From: Funneliformis mosseae
Lineage: Eukaryota > Glomeromycota > Glomeromycetes > Glomerales > Glomeraceae
Direction: 5' to 3'
Length of the DNA: 17,043 bases
Assembly: GCA_910592005.1 (NCBI GenBank)
Contig: CAJVPP010001947.1
Location: 1 to 17,043 of the forward strand
Under the pieces are notes generated by a model. The model saw only the letters and a list, made by a program, of their open reading frames with translations, did not search any database and was not told the DNA's origin. The position numbers and the translations under genes were made by a program. This document shows, one piece after another, positions 8,572-17,043 of this stretch. Positions within the stretch are counted from its first letter, which is position 1. Every line of letters begins with the position of its first letter.

Positions 8572-9000
8572 TAGAACGTGTCGAAGGTTTGAAGGAGATT
8601 ATTTCAAAAAAGATGAAGATAAACTTACTGCTGGTATAAGTATGTAGCTGTACAAGTTGCCAAACTTCTTGGAACAATAATTTATTGCTACATGAGTCAC
8701 CAGAAAGTTACAATAATTTTATATTGAAAAAAGCATTACAATTACCCTGTTGACGTCTTTCAATTTCGAGTATTAAGTGGCTTTTACTTGTATAATCTAA
8801 CGATTTATGATATTCTCCACTCCCCCAAAAAAACAAATCTTTGTATAGCATGGAATGGAAAACTTAATGTGATAGGGTTGCATGTTGTAATATTGAAAAC
8901 TACCAATTGTAGAAAATTGAAACCTGTCGAAATATTTTGGGAGGATTTAATATTTATTCCTAGCGGTTCTCAGAACTACTATCTTGAGGGCCATCAAATG
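8572..9000 (+). pseudogene. Quinone oxidoreductase relic, copy 2 (exons 3 to 5, deleted)
   Basis: Fragments align in order with the intact QOR gene. AGAACGTGT (exon 3) is followed by AAAAGATGAA at the exon 4 border, GTAGCTGTACAAGTTGCCAA with CTTCTTGGA (exon 4), and TTTGTATAGCATGGAATGG at the intron 4/exon 5 border. GTAGAAAATTGAAACCTGTC and ATTCCTAGCGG come from the exon 5 end. Deletions of about 100 bp and more remove the rest, and stops and frameshifts abound. It cannot encode a reductase. It precedes the second sacsin-BTB copy just as the intact QOR precedes the first, so the two were duplicated as one block. A minor 77-codon ORF inside it (8788-9021) is a by-product of the decay. Confidence 0.85.
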
Positions 9001-9078
9001 AATGGGTTTTATTTATTTTAATTAAGAATATTGTTGGCAATCGATTTGGTTCGTGTGAATTATGTCATCTTATAAAAA

Positions 9079-9173
9079 TACGAAAATAATTACATAATAC
9101 ATACGTTATATACGCCAAAATCAGCAGGAACATAAATTGTTTGAACGCCAAATCCAAATATAGATTATAAAAG
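9079..9173 (+). promoter_or_regulatory. Promoter block of the sacsin-BTB pseudogene (copy of 3353-3416)
   Basis: The motifs ACGAAAATAATTAC, ACATACGTT, TACGCCAAAA and TATAAAAG (9166-9173) occur in the same order as in the intact copy, with the TATA box 43 nt before the ATG at 9209. An insertion of about 25 bp separates the middle and TATA parts. Confidence 0.45.
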
Positions 9174-9208
9174 CTCAAAATTTTCTTTCTTTCTATAGGT
9201 CAGGAATA

Positions 9209-12200
9209 ATGTCTTTGAAATCAACTTCCCAAACTTATGGCAAAAAATGAGACTCTCATTTCTTCCATTCGTAATATTATAAAGGTATATTTGAAATTGT
9301 ATTGTAAACGAATATGAATTTATATATTTCAATACATTTATTAAAATTATATACATTTAATATTCTAAAAGATTATCCCTGCCAAAGCATACTTAAAGAA
9401 TTCTTTCAAAATGGTAAGCAAAATGCGTCGAATTTCTTGAATATCATACGCATTTCTCATTCTTAAAAAAAAAAAAAGCCGATGACGCTGGGGCTTCTCG
9501 GTTTCATGTTATCATCGACGGACATTCGCATCCCACAAACTCTCTGCTTTGCAACGAAATGATGGCCTGGCAAGACCCCGCCATTTTGATATACAATAAT
9601 GCTATTTTCAAGTCAAACAATTTTGAATTGTTAATGCAGATACGTGTTGGCGGAAAACAAGGAGATGATTCAAAGATTGGGAAACATGGGTTAGGTTTTA
9701 ACTCGTGTTACCACTTTACCGATGTTCCGTGTTTTATTAGCGACGATTCAATTGCGTTTTTAGATCCTCAAGAGAAAAACTTGCCAAAAAGACAGGGCGT
9801 AACTCAACGCGGGATGATTGGACCTTTTCCACAAAACGGTATTGGAGGATATACTGAAATGGACCAATTGGTTCCTTATGAAGGCATTGAAGGCATCGAT
9901 TTCCGTTCGACTTTTCAAAGAACACTATTTCGAATGCCACTTCGGAAACAACCAAGTGATATTTCAGACAGTATTTTTACTACAGATCAAATTCTTAAAT
10001 TGTTCACCGACCTTAAATCAACTATCTCCTCCCAATTTTTATTTCTTCGACATATCGAAACAATTGAAATTTCTCATATACTTAAGGCAACAATTCCATT
10101 ACAAATAAATTCACTTTATAAAGCGACTATAACGGGATTGACTGAAAATGTGAGAAACAAAAGAAAATGCGTCATAAACAATAAAATTCAAACTTTCCAA
10201 ATGGAGATCAAACAAATTGAAGATTTAAACGATGTGCAGAAGGACTATTGGATTATTGTTACCGGTGCCCAACCAAATCCTGAAGATTCTCAAATGAAAA
10301 TATTTGCAGAACGATATCGATTACGCGTATTAGGAGGAATTGCTGCATTATATAAAAGTTCGAAAGATGATAATAACCGTCTTCATATTTTGCTGAATTA
10401 CATAGCAGCTATGGTAATCGCTCTTTCAACGAATACCGGAGCGACTTTATTGGTAGATTATACTCTTTCCTTTCGTTATCTGATACGACAGGTTTGCCGT
10501 TTCATTTCAATGGAACATTGACTCAAGGCTCAGATCATGGAAGGTTATTAATGGAAAGAGATTATTCGCCGGATATAGATCGTCAAAAACTCAATTGGAA
10601 TAGACATATTCTGCTTGATCTTCTTCCTAACCTTTTTTTAATCTTATAGCAAAAGTTGTTGAATTACGAGAACCTAGAGAAAGAATCCATCCTATCTCCA
10701 TTTCCGTCCATTAATAGGAATTATTCAAAGTACGCACTTGAATACGGTTTCAAAGTACTCTAACATTTATTACAAAACGATGAAATATTGATTAATGGTA
10801 ACAATCTGTGTGATCGCGTGAAGATTCTCTTCGAACTTTTATCATATCAGCATATTATGGATATTCGTAATTTACTACGAAATAACTGGAATGAATTGAG
10901 TAACTATCTTATTTTGATACGCTTTGCAGTAGAAAGTGAAGAAACTATATATTTTTTTTGATTTAATGTTAAATCTGTACTTATTTACTAAAAAAAGGAT
11001 CATATTTAGCATATAAATTTTTTTTTTGTAGTTTCCTCTTTTCTACTGCACGCCTAAATAATAAATTATATTGTTTGAATGCTAATTCTCTCTTTTTAAT
11101 GTAGAGTTCCGATTAGAACCAAGTTTCAAGTCACTGCTCCGTTCACATCCCATTTGGTTGACGATTTCTCGCCCGGAATGCTCAATCACTGATAGTTATA
11201 ATCCGTTAGATGAAGATCGAAAGAAACTTTTAAAACCAGCTTCATGCGGATATATTTTGACAAATTCCTTTCACCAACATCGAATAAAAACTCGTTCAAT
11301 TTTTTTGGATGCAAGTAACAATAATAGTTGTCAAATTTTAACCGTTCTTAATGTTCCCACGCGAGATATCTACGTGTATACCTTTGAGGATGTCGAATTT
11401 CCTAAGGAATATGATAGCTGTTATCTCGATTTCCTAAAAGACATACTTAAATATATTCAAATTATTCAAGGTTTAAAGTATAAACGCTGTTTTCCCAATT
11501 GAATTACAAAAAATTTAAAGAAAATCACCGACCTATATTATTATAACAAGCTGGTGTTTTGAGCCGTGTTTGGAGGAGTCTCTAGTGTCTTTCTTCATCA
11601 AATATACAGAGAATTTATCGAAAATTGGATTTAAAAATAGCATCGGTCAAGAGATATTTAAAAAGTTTGCCGTTAAAGGCAAATGGACCCAGAACCCCCA
11701 TCTGACATACGTTATCGAGGCTTCATCCTGGTTGATCATCTATATAAAAATTTTAAACGATTTAAATTTGGAAAGCATTGAAGGAATTCCATTCATCCCG
11801 ATTGCCAAAAGTTTGGGGCAATCTTACAACTTACACTATAAACACTCAATCTTTAGATTGCTTGAATAACATTATTCTTCCCGCATATAGAGAAGTCGCG
11901 TGGAGTCAAATGCCATTGATCGCGGAAGATGTAATACCACCTCAACAAGTACTCGAAAAATATCCGTCATTTGGTAAACCGGATGTTTCTACTGTAGTAA
12001 GACATCTCCGTTTTTTGTATTCAATACTTCGGTACGATGAAGTATGGAAGAAGGATTGGACTGATGCATTAAAAACAACATATATGAGGTTTATAAATGG
12101 CTGAATGAAGAATGTAATTCAAATGAAGATCTTGACTTATCAGAACATATTTGTTTCGAACCATTATTCCTAATTTCCGTAGAAATAAACATCCATTTAA

Positions 12201-12865
12201 CCTTGAAAATTGGGTTTCTGCGGATGATTTGGTATTGAACAGCGAATTTGGCGATGCGAAGTATGATTATCCAGATCTTGCTATGTATTCTACCATGCTC
12301 AAAAGTGCCGGTGCTCGGGAAATAAAACGACCAAATGTTCAAATTAAAGTTAGGCAACACGACTAATCACATAATAATGAAAGTTACTTTGTTTACATTT
12401 CTATTTGATCAGACATCTTCCTTAAACGACGTAACTTTTGTTGTGAATGGTGAAAATATAAAAGCAAGTCGATTTATGTTCGCTGCAGGCTCTGACCTTT
12501 TTTATTAAAGATTTGCGTCGGCAGAATCTAGTCCGACTAATTTCACTTTTAAGGACATTACATTCAACCTAATTCGATGCGCATCTTGTTACAATATTTA
12601 TATCTTATATGGCCAAAATATTGATGACGCAATTCAAAAATTGAATGATAATTATCAAGATTCAAAATTGTCATTGTATAAAGACCTACTTGAGATATCA
12701 AGTGATTACAAGTTAGACTATTTGAAAGAGCTTATGGAATTGAGGCTCTCACGATTAGTTCACATGTCAAACGTAGAAGAAATGAAAACATTTGCGGAAA
12801 TTTCAAGTGCCAATCAACTTTATGAGTATTGCTATCAATTTATTCGCGATAATAGTGAGTTGTAA
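9209..12865 (+). pseudogene. Sacsin-type ATPase/BTB pseudogene (second copy)
   Basis: It is collinear with the gene at 3456-7053: exon 1 9209-9284, exon 2 9372-9413, exon 3 from 9479, exon 4 from about 11108 to 12865. The ATP-binding part stays open to 10521 and keeps IGKHGLGFN and the YNN variant. Damage seen includes a 1-nt insertion in exon 1 giving TGA at 9248-9250, loss of a G at the exon 2 border, and a length change near 10380 that shifts frame and ends at 10521. There are several stops at 10640-10800, a TIR insertion at 10926-11049, TGA at 11500-11502, frame changes near 11560, 11860 and 12100, and a Gln-to-stop change (TAA, 12364-12366) just before the BTB part. BTB end pieces survive (LKELMELRLSRLV). 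A short ATPase-only product from an internal start at 9559 is conceivable but unsupported. Confidence 0.9.
10926..11049. mobile_element. Small 124-bp TIR insertion in the pseudogene
   Basis: GCAGTAGAAAGTGAAGAAAC at 10926-10945 is nearly the reverse complement of GTTTCCTCTTTTCTACTGC at 11031-11049, with one gap and one or two mismatches. The interior is AT-rich and non-coding. The intact gene has only a 54-nt intron here, so the segment was probably inserted at or near the old exon 3/exon 4 border. Flanks ACGCTTT and ACGCCTA may be a decayed target-site duplication. Confidence 0.55.
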
Positions 12866-13810
12866 GATTTGATATATTTATTCTTTGGGATTTATCAAAA
12901 GATTTATTAAATTAATGAATTTAAAATTATTGAAATTCTTGAATTTTCATATTGCATAATACAACCTTTTTTCCAGTATAATAATAATTAGCTAATAAAT
13001 TTTCGATAAGTTAAAAATAATAATTTATCTAAGCTTTGGTATTTATGAAAATGTTATAAATAGGACTTGTTAATTATTGAATCCTAAAAAAGAAAGTTAT
13101 TATAATTATTATATCGATAGCTTCGTAATAAACTTATTCCTTAATTTCTCATAAGGGTTGTTTACATTCGCCTTTACATTGCATTATCTCTGATATTTAG
13201 GAAGGGAATGATAGTAATGGATCTATAATTTTTTAAGTACTATAATAAACTATATGAGGTAAATGAAAGAAATATGACCTCGAGCAATATACAAATAGGT
13301 AACAAGAAATCGGCACACATTTACTAATAGCTCTACGCATCTCTTCAGGGCCGACACTATGCAATGCTGGTGTAATATCCAAAAAAGGAAATGATCCACA
13401 AAATTTTAACTCATTATACGCAAACTCTGTATTGTTAACTTTTCATGTATTGTTCGGGGTTCTAAAGGAATAGAATAATAGCCTTGTAATTTATAATAGA
13501 AGATATCAAATATTAAACTAACAATCTATAAGCAAGCTCATTTAAATAAATTTTTTATACAATATAGGGTTTTAAATGGTCATTCTGGAGGTGAAGTTAT
13601 GCATCCGTGTCGTATGCCTGCAGCACGCGCTTAATTCTTATTTAAATTCAAAAATTAAATTTAAATTATAATCAATTAAAGTAATAAATAATCATTTTAT
13701 TTGAATGAGATGTGTATGTTTGATTGATAGGATGGGTGTTATTTAACCATTTTCAACCTGTTAATTTAGTTAATCCAATCAAAATTATGTTTTAATAAAA
13801 AATTTTATAG
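12866..13810. other. Intergenic AT-rich region
   Basis: No gene is visible on either strand beyond short chance ORFs. It holds one unit of a dispersed repeat (13145-13210) and a small patch of higher GC near 13600-13632 with no recognised content. Confidence 0.5.
13145..13210. repeat. Dispersed repeat, unit 2 (inverse of 7491-7549)
   Basis: GGGTTGTTTACATT followed by ATTGCATTA, ATATTTAGGAAGG and GAATG matches the reverse complement of 7491-7549 with small gaps. The two units lie in opposite orientation outside the two ends of the second gene block. Confidence 0.35.
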
Positions 13811-13945
13811 AAAATCATACTTCTACCAGATATATTATTGGCGATTTTTGATGAACCGAAAAGGTCGGTGAACTTAGATTTATATTCTATTAATTATTAT
13901 TGGCATTCAATTCCAAGGACGCATAAATTTAAATTTTTTATTTGA
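13811..13945 (+). pseudogene. Possible F-box domain relic
   Basis: Between stops, the frame starting at 13811 reads KIILLPDILLAIFDEPKRS and then LDLYSINYYWHSIPRTHKF before TGA at 13943-13945. LPDILLAIF, DLYSINYYW and SIP fall in the order and spacing of an F-box (LP-x-EIL-x-xIF, then L-x-x-x-x-V-x-x-x-W). F-box genes are amplified in these fungi. There is no start codon and the fragment is short, so chance similarity cannot be excluded. Confidence 0.3.
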
Positions 13946-14276
13946 GTTTATTAAAATTTATTTATTTATTTTATTACATCAAAATATAAATATAAGACAG
14001 GTATATATACATATATTTAATCAACGGCCAAATTATATTAGTCAAACTGCGGGACAACATAAAATTGAACTATCTCAAGGGTCGTAACATTTTTATGAAT
14101 GCATATTATTGGTATGTGTTGTTTGTTATTAAAATAAAGTTACGAGGAGGTATAAGATTCAAAAATGATTTAATAGCACTGTTAGTATGCCATAAGAAAC
14201 ATGAAAGATATGGTCAAATTCTACATTTGCACAGTTGATTCGCGCGTTTCGCACTATAAACTTTTAATTTTAATTT
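13946..14276. other. Intergenic region without recognised content
   Basis: AT-rich sequence with a simple-sequence patch at 13950-13995. I see no gene, RNA or clear repeat in it. Confidence 0.4.
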
Positions 14277-14750
14277 TACCGACCATTATTTCACCGACAA
14301 ACGTTACACCGACGATTATTTCACCGACATTCCAAAAAATAAAAATATATTTAGTAAGTTAAAAAATTACAATAAATGCTATAATTTATATTTTTCAATA
14401 ATTTGATTATTTATTCCGAAATATTTTTATTTATTTATTAATTGCTCATCTACATTAATATGTAATATTGATAAAATATGTAAATGACTATAAATAACAT
14501 ATGACCTCTGAATTAGAAAATTCCTTTTTTTATTATAATAATCTTTTAAATGTGAAGTTTTACTTATTTTATTTTTCTATTAATGGTTAATTTATAATAT
14601 AAAATTTAATAAAAAAAAAACTGTCGACGAAATGATCATGTTAATGAAATAATATTGGTAGTGAAACGTTTGTCGACAAAATGATTGTGTCGATGAAATG
14701 ATACTGGTGATAAAGTATTTCATTAGTAAAATAAATATTTGTCGGTGAAA
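14277..14750. mobile_element. MITE-like element with CACCGAC-rich inverted repeats
   Basis: The left arm (14277-14334) carries repeated ATTTCACCGAC/ACACCGAC words. The right arm (about 14622-14750) carries their inverses (GTCGACGAAAT, GTCGATGAAAT, GTCGGTGAAAT). The best pairing is CACCGACAAACGTTACAC (left) with GTGAAACGTTTGTCGACA (right). The interior of about 290 bp is AT-rich and has no ORF. The right arm is longer than the left, so the true ends are uncertain. It is a non-autonomous element by appearance, with the transposase source unknown. Confidence 0.65.
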
Positions 14751-14801
14751 TAGATCAGACCCCTATAACAATGCATGCTAGTATAATTGAGATTTAGTAA
14801 A

Positions 14802-14824
14802 GGTTAGGGTTAGGATTAGGGTTA
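14802..14824 (+). repeat. Short interstitial telomere-like tract (TTAGGG)
   Basis: GGTTAGGGTTAGGATTAGGG plus TTA gives about 3.5 units of the TTAGGG repeat with one variant, G-rich on the plus strand. It lies about 50 bp after the CACCGAC element and faces away from the tract at 8379-8462. Confidence 0.8.
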
Positions 14825-15309
14825 TGTGTTTCAATTTTATTATATTTTTGAAGGATTTGAAATTTTTTGTGATGGGTTAGGTTTATTTGTCATTCTATCA
14901 GATGTCAAAAATAAGCATAATCAATTATGCTAACCGGAGACAGCTAAATTAGTATTTCATTTTCCTTCTTTTTAGTAAATAAGATCAAAGCGATTTTGAA
15001 AAGGATCGATGAGCTACACAGAGAAAATAGTATTTAAGTAGTTTATTAGCCTTAATTTTTCTTCACTCTTCCTTTCTATTTATTATAATACTTGCGCAAA
15101 TTATCCCATAAATTCAGTGATCAGCCTCTAGTGACCAAATGATCAAATGTCTCAAACTATACTGTATAACAAGAATTCTATCAAAAGTCAAAAAATGAAT
15201 TTTTTAGTCCTGAAGAACGTAGACGTCATTTATTGCATATATTTAGTATGAAATATTTTATTGCTTATTGATTACTATATGAGTATTTGCTATAATCAAG
15301 TTACAATAT
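14825..15309. other. Intergenic region with one possible orphan exon
   Basis: AT-rich sequence. The only coding-like item is the short segment 14976-15037, described separately. No RNA gene or repeat is recognised in the rest. Confidence 0.4.
14976..15037 (+). other. Possible orphan terminal exon
   Basis: A strong acceptor (TTCCTTCTTTTTAG, ending at 14975) is followed by an open frame reading NKIKAILKRIDELHRENSI and a TAA. The heptad-like spacing of Ile/Leu suggests a coiled-coil end. No upstream exon is found, so it is probably a remnant or chance. Confidence 0.2.
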
Positions 15310-15687
15310 TAGGTGGTAATTGCTACAGTAGGATGTATTATTAGAAGTATTCACTATTGCAAAGAAATTTGAAGTAAATTATAATAAAAAGGATTGGAAA
15401 ATAATAAAATTTAAAAATTACGAGAAAAAGATGTTAATGTTATTTATAATCCTGAAGGATTAATTTAACAGTCTTTTAATACTTGATTCAATAATTTAAA
15501 TGCATTGGTAATTTTTTTTATTATACTCTTCATATTTATAATGACAAATTATTTTATTTTATATTGTATTGAATAGAAGACTTATAAATATTACAACTAT
15601 TGGATTGCATTAGAGATATACGATTTTAGTAGCCAATTTAAGATCTTGTAGTTTATTATAAAATGTATTCATATGATAATACCTAAG
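15310..15687 (+). pseudogene. Quinone oxidoreductase relic, copy 3 (exons 4 and 5)
   Basis: The order of matches to the intact QOR is clear. ATTGCTACAG, then ATTGCAAAGAAATTTG, AAGGATTGG, AAAATTACG, GTTATTTATAATCCTG with AAGGATTAATT, and AAATGCATTGGTAATT (exon 4 with the intron 4 donor) are followed by GAATAGAAGACTTA, AATATTACAACTATTGGATT and a decayed exon 5 end near 15640-15687. Most differences replace G or C by A or T, and stops are frequent. It is older than the copy at 8572-9000 and is not followed by a sacsin-BTB copy. It ends abruptly at a minus-strand kinase relic. Confidence 0.75.
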
Positions 15688-15689
15688 TC

Positions 15690-15866
15690 TGTTGGTAGAA
15701 TTCCTTTCAAGATTTCTGAAGCTATATATGGAAGAATTTTGTATAAATTATTTGAATCTTTCTATTAATTGAATATCAACTGAACTTGTTTAACTTCAAC
15801 TAATAGATTTTTTTCATAAATATTACCATGAACTATTCTATTTTCATAAATATGCACAATTCCTCC
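15690..15866 (-). pseudogene. Protein kinase domain relic (TKL-like)
   Basis: One minus-strand frame reads GGIVHIYENRIVHGNIYEKN and LLVEVKQVQL, then two stops, then LYKILPYIASEILKGILPT. IVHGNIYEKNLLV matches the kinase catalytic loop (IVHRD/HGDLHxxNILV) with the HRD Asp position changed to Asn. LPYIASEILKG matches the activation-segment PYIAPEVLKG. The spacing of about 20 residues is right for a shortened DFG region. Kinase genes of this TKL type are numerous in Rhizophagus. With two stops and no N-lobe it is not functional. A weak N-lobe-like stretch (KSFLRDIKFVKF) lies further upstream on the same strand near 16190-16260. Confidence 0.6.
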
Positions 15867-16726
15867 AACTACTTACTTTTTGCCTTTTAGTAATACTAGA
15901 TTCCTTAGATTTATTAGTTAGAGATGAATTTCTATAAAGTGAGTATTTGCTATAACATTATAACAATATCTCTCCAACAAAACATTCCTCTAGATATGAA
16001 TATAAATCTTTATTTTTATATTTAATAACTAACATTTAACTTGAAGTATGATTTTTAGTTTCCAAAAAAGTTTGCATTGTTCTCACAATAATGATAATTA
16101 TAAAATTTCATTAAAAAATTATTAATATATTATTTCTAAAAAAGAAATTTTTAAATGAAAATAATCTTAATATTACTTACCTGATTTAAAATTTTACAAA
16201 TTTTATGTCTCTTAAAAATGATTTTTAAGATTTATTGTTCAGTATCTTAATCTAAAATTTTTTAAGAACTTTTCATCTAAATTGCTAAACAAATTGTATA
16301 AAAGAATCTAACTTTATTTGAATTTTTCACAAAATCAAATCTACACTTCTAATTGAATTCAATTAAGAATATTATCAATATTAAGATTACCTCTTATCTA
16401 ATTTCTAAAAGAAGCATTAATTTCACTCTTTTTTGTTTACAATCAAACCATTCTCTAAAGTCTAGATAGCTTGTCAATTCTTCTATCATAAAATCATATA
16501 ATTTCAAAATATCTATATACAATATATATATGTAATGTTTGTTAATTTGAAATGTAATTATATTTTGGAAATAAGTTTAAAATTTCAAAAAAATTTAAAA
16601 GTATAATAAAAAAAGTCATGCATTTATTGTAATCTAAAATTTCTGTAAAGAAACCTTCAAAACAGAATTAGAAATTTTTACTGTTACAAATAATATTCTG
16701 AATGATTCAGTTCAGTCTGAATTATA
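15867..16726. other. AT-rich region without a firm gene
   Basis: Low-complexity AT-rich DNA. On the minus strand it may contain decayed upstream exons of the kinase relic (weak similarity near 16190-16260 next to a GTAAGT donor-like site). Nothing else can be supported. Confidence 0.4.
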
Positions 16727-16873
16727 GGCTAATCTAAAACTAAACTGAAAATTTCAATTCAGTTCAATTCAGATTATAAATCTTAAAAATGTCAATCTGA
16801 AACTGAACTGAATTGTAAACTGATAAAAATCTGAACTGAACTGAAAATTTTAGATTAATCCAAAATTTTGGAT
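16727..16873. repeat. Foldback repeat rich in TTCAG/CTGAA, with a terminal palindrome
   Basis: TAATCTAAAA near 16730-16739 pairs with TTTTAGATTA at 16848-16857. The interior carries many TTCAGTTCA words on its left and CTGAACTGAA words on its right, so the whole can fold back. A perfect 16-bp palindrome, ATCCAAAATTTTGGAT, follows at 16858-16873. It may be a small non-autonomous element or a collapsed simple repeat. Confidence 0.55.
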
Positions 16874-16896
16874 CATTTGGAATGATTAAATTTATT

Positions 16897-17043
16897 GTTC
16901 TTTTGAAATAATAATTTAATCATTCTAATTGAATGATTCTTTATCGTTCATTTGAAATGATAACTTTAATCATTTCAATTGAATGCTTTTCTTATCATTT
17001 TTTTTAGAATGATAATTTAATCGTTCTAATCAAATAATTTCTT
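16897..17043. repeat. Tandem repeat of about 50 bp, three units, open at the window end
   Basis: Units start at 16897, 16946 and 16997 (49, 51 and at least 47 bp). Shared words are TTTGAAAT(A/G)ATAA, TTTAATCATT and AATTGAATG. Each unit contains an internal near-palindrome of ATGATTAA/TTAATCAT words. The array may continue beyond the window. Confidence 0.6.

Noticed and set aside
8788..9021. Plus-strand ORF of 77 codons as a gene of its own
   Set aside because: Its sequence is explained by decayed intron 4 and exon 5 of the quinone oxidoreductase relic.
9559..10521. A separate working 320-residue ATPase gene
   Set aside because: It begins inside the sacsin ATPase exon without the first two exons, and its last part comes from a frame change. 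The upstream stop and downstream damage show a pseudogene.
16640..17043. CRISPR-like array
   Set aside because: The repeats are adjacent tandem units without unique spacers, and the genome is clearly eukaryotic with spliced genes.

Overview
The window looks like nuclear DNA of an arbuscular mycorrhizal fungus (Glomeromycotina, most like Rhizophagus). This is inferred from the very AT-rich sequence, short GT-AG introns of 54 to 144 nt with poly-T tracts, TTAGGG-type repeats, and a gene content (BTB, sacsin-type, TKL-kinase and F-box fragments) that is amplified in these fungi. No bacterial operon signals are seen.

Left part (1-3270): an unrecognised acidic ORF (148-876), then a three-exon gene encoding an HP1-type chromo shadow domain (1075-1523; possibly the 3' part of the same gene as the ORF), then an intact five-exon zinc-free MDR/zeta-crystallin-type NAD(P)H:quinone oxidoreductase (QOR, 1733-3181).

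Centre (3353-7100): an intact four-exon gene for a predicted 1122-residue protein. It joins an N-terminal sacsin-type Hsp90-like (GHKL) ATPase module, a sacsin-repeat-like middle and a C-terminal BTB/POZ domain. This is the most notable gene of the window. The architecture suggests a chaperone-like ATPase that also acts as a CUL3-type ubiquitin-ligase adaptor, but that role is inference.

Right part (8216-12865): a damaged second copy of the QOR to sacsin-BTB block, made of a QOR relic (8572-9000), the shared promoter block and a sacsin-BTB pseudogene (9209-12865) with many stops, frameshifts and a small TIR insertion. A TIR element of about 300 bp containing degenerate telomere-like repeats lies at its left edge. 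Further right come a possible F-box relic, a second TIR element (14277-14750), a short TTAGGG tract, a third and more decayed QOR relic (15310-15687), a minus-strand kinase-domain relic (15690-15866), and foldback and tandem repeats to the end of the window.

The region therefore reads as one working QOR plus sacsin-BTB pair with repeated, decaying duplicates beside it in a repeat-rich environment. Divergence between the two sacsin-BTB copies is patchy, which suggests past gene conversion.
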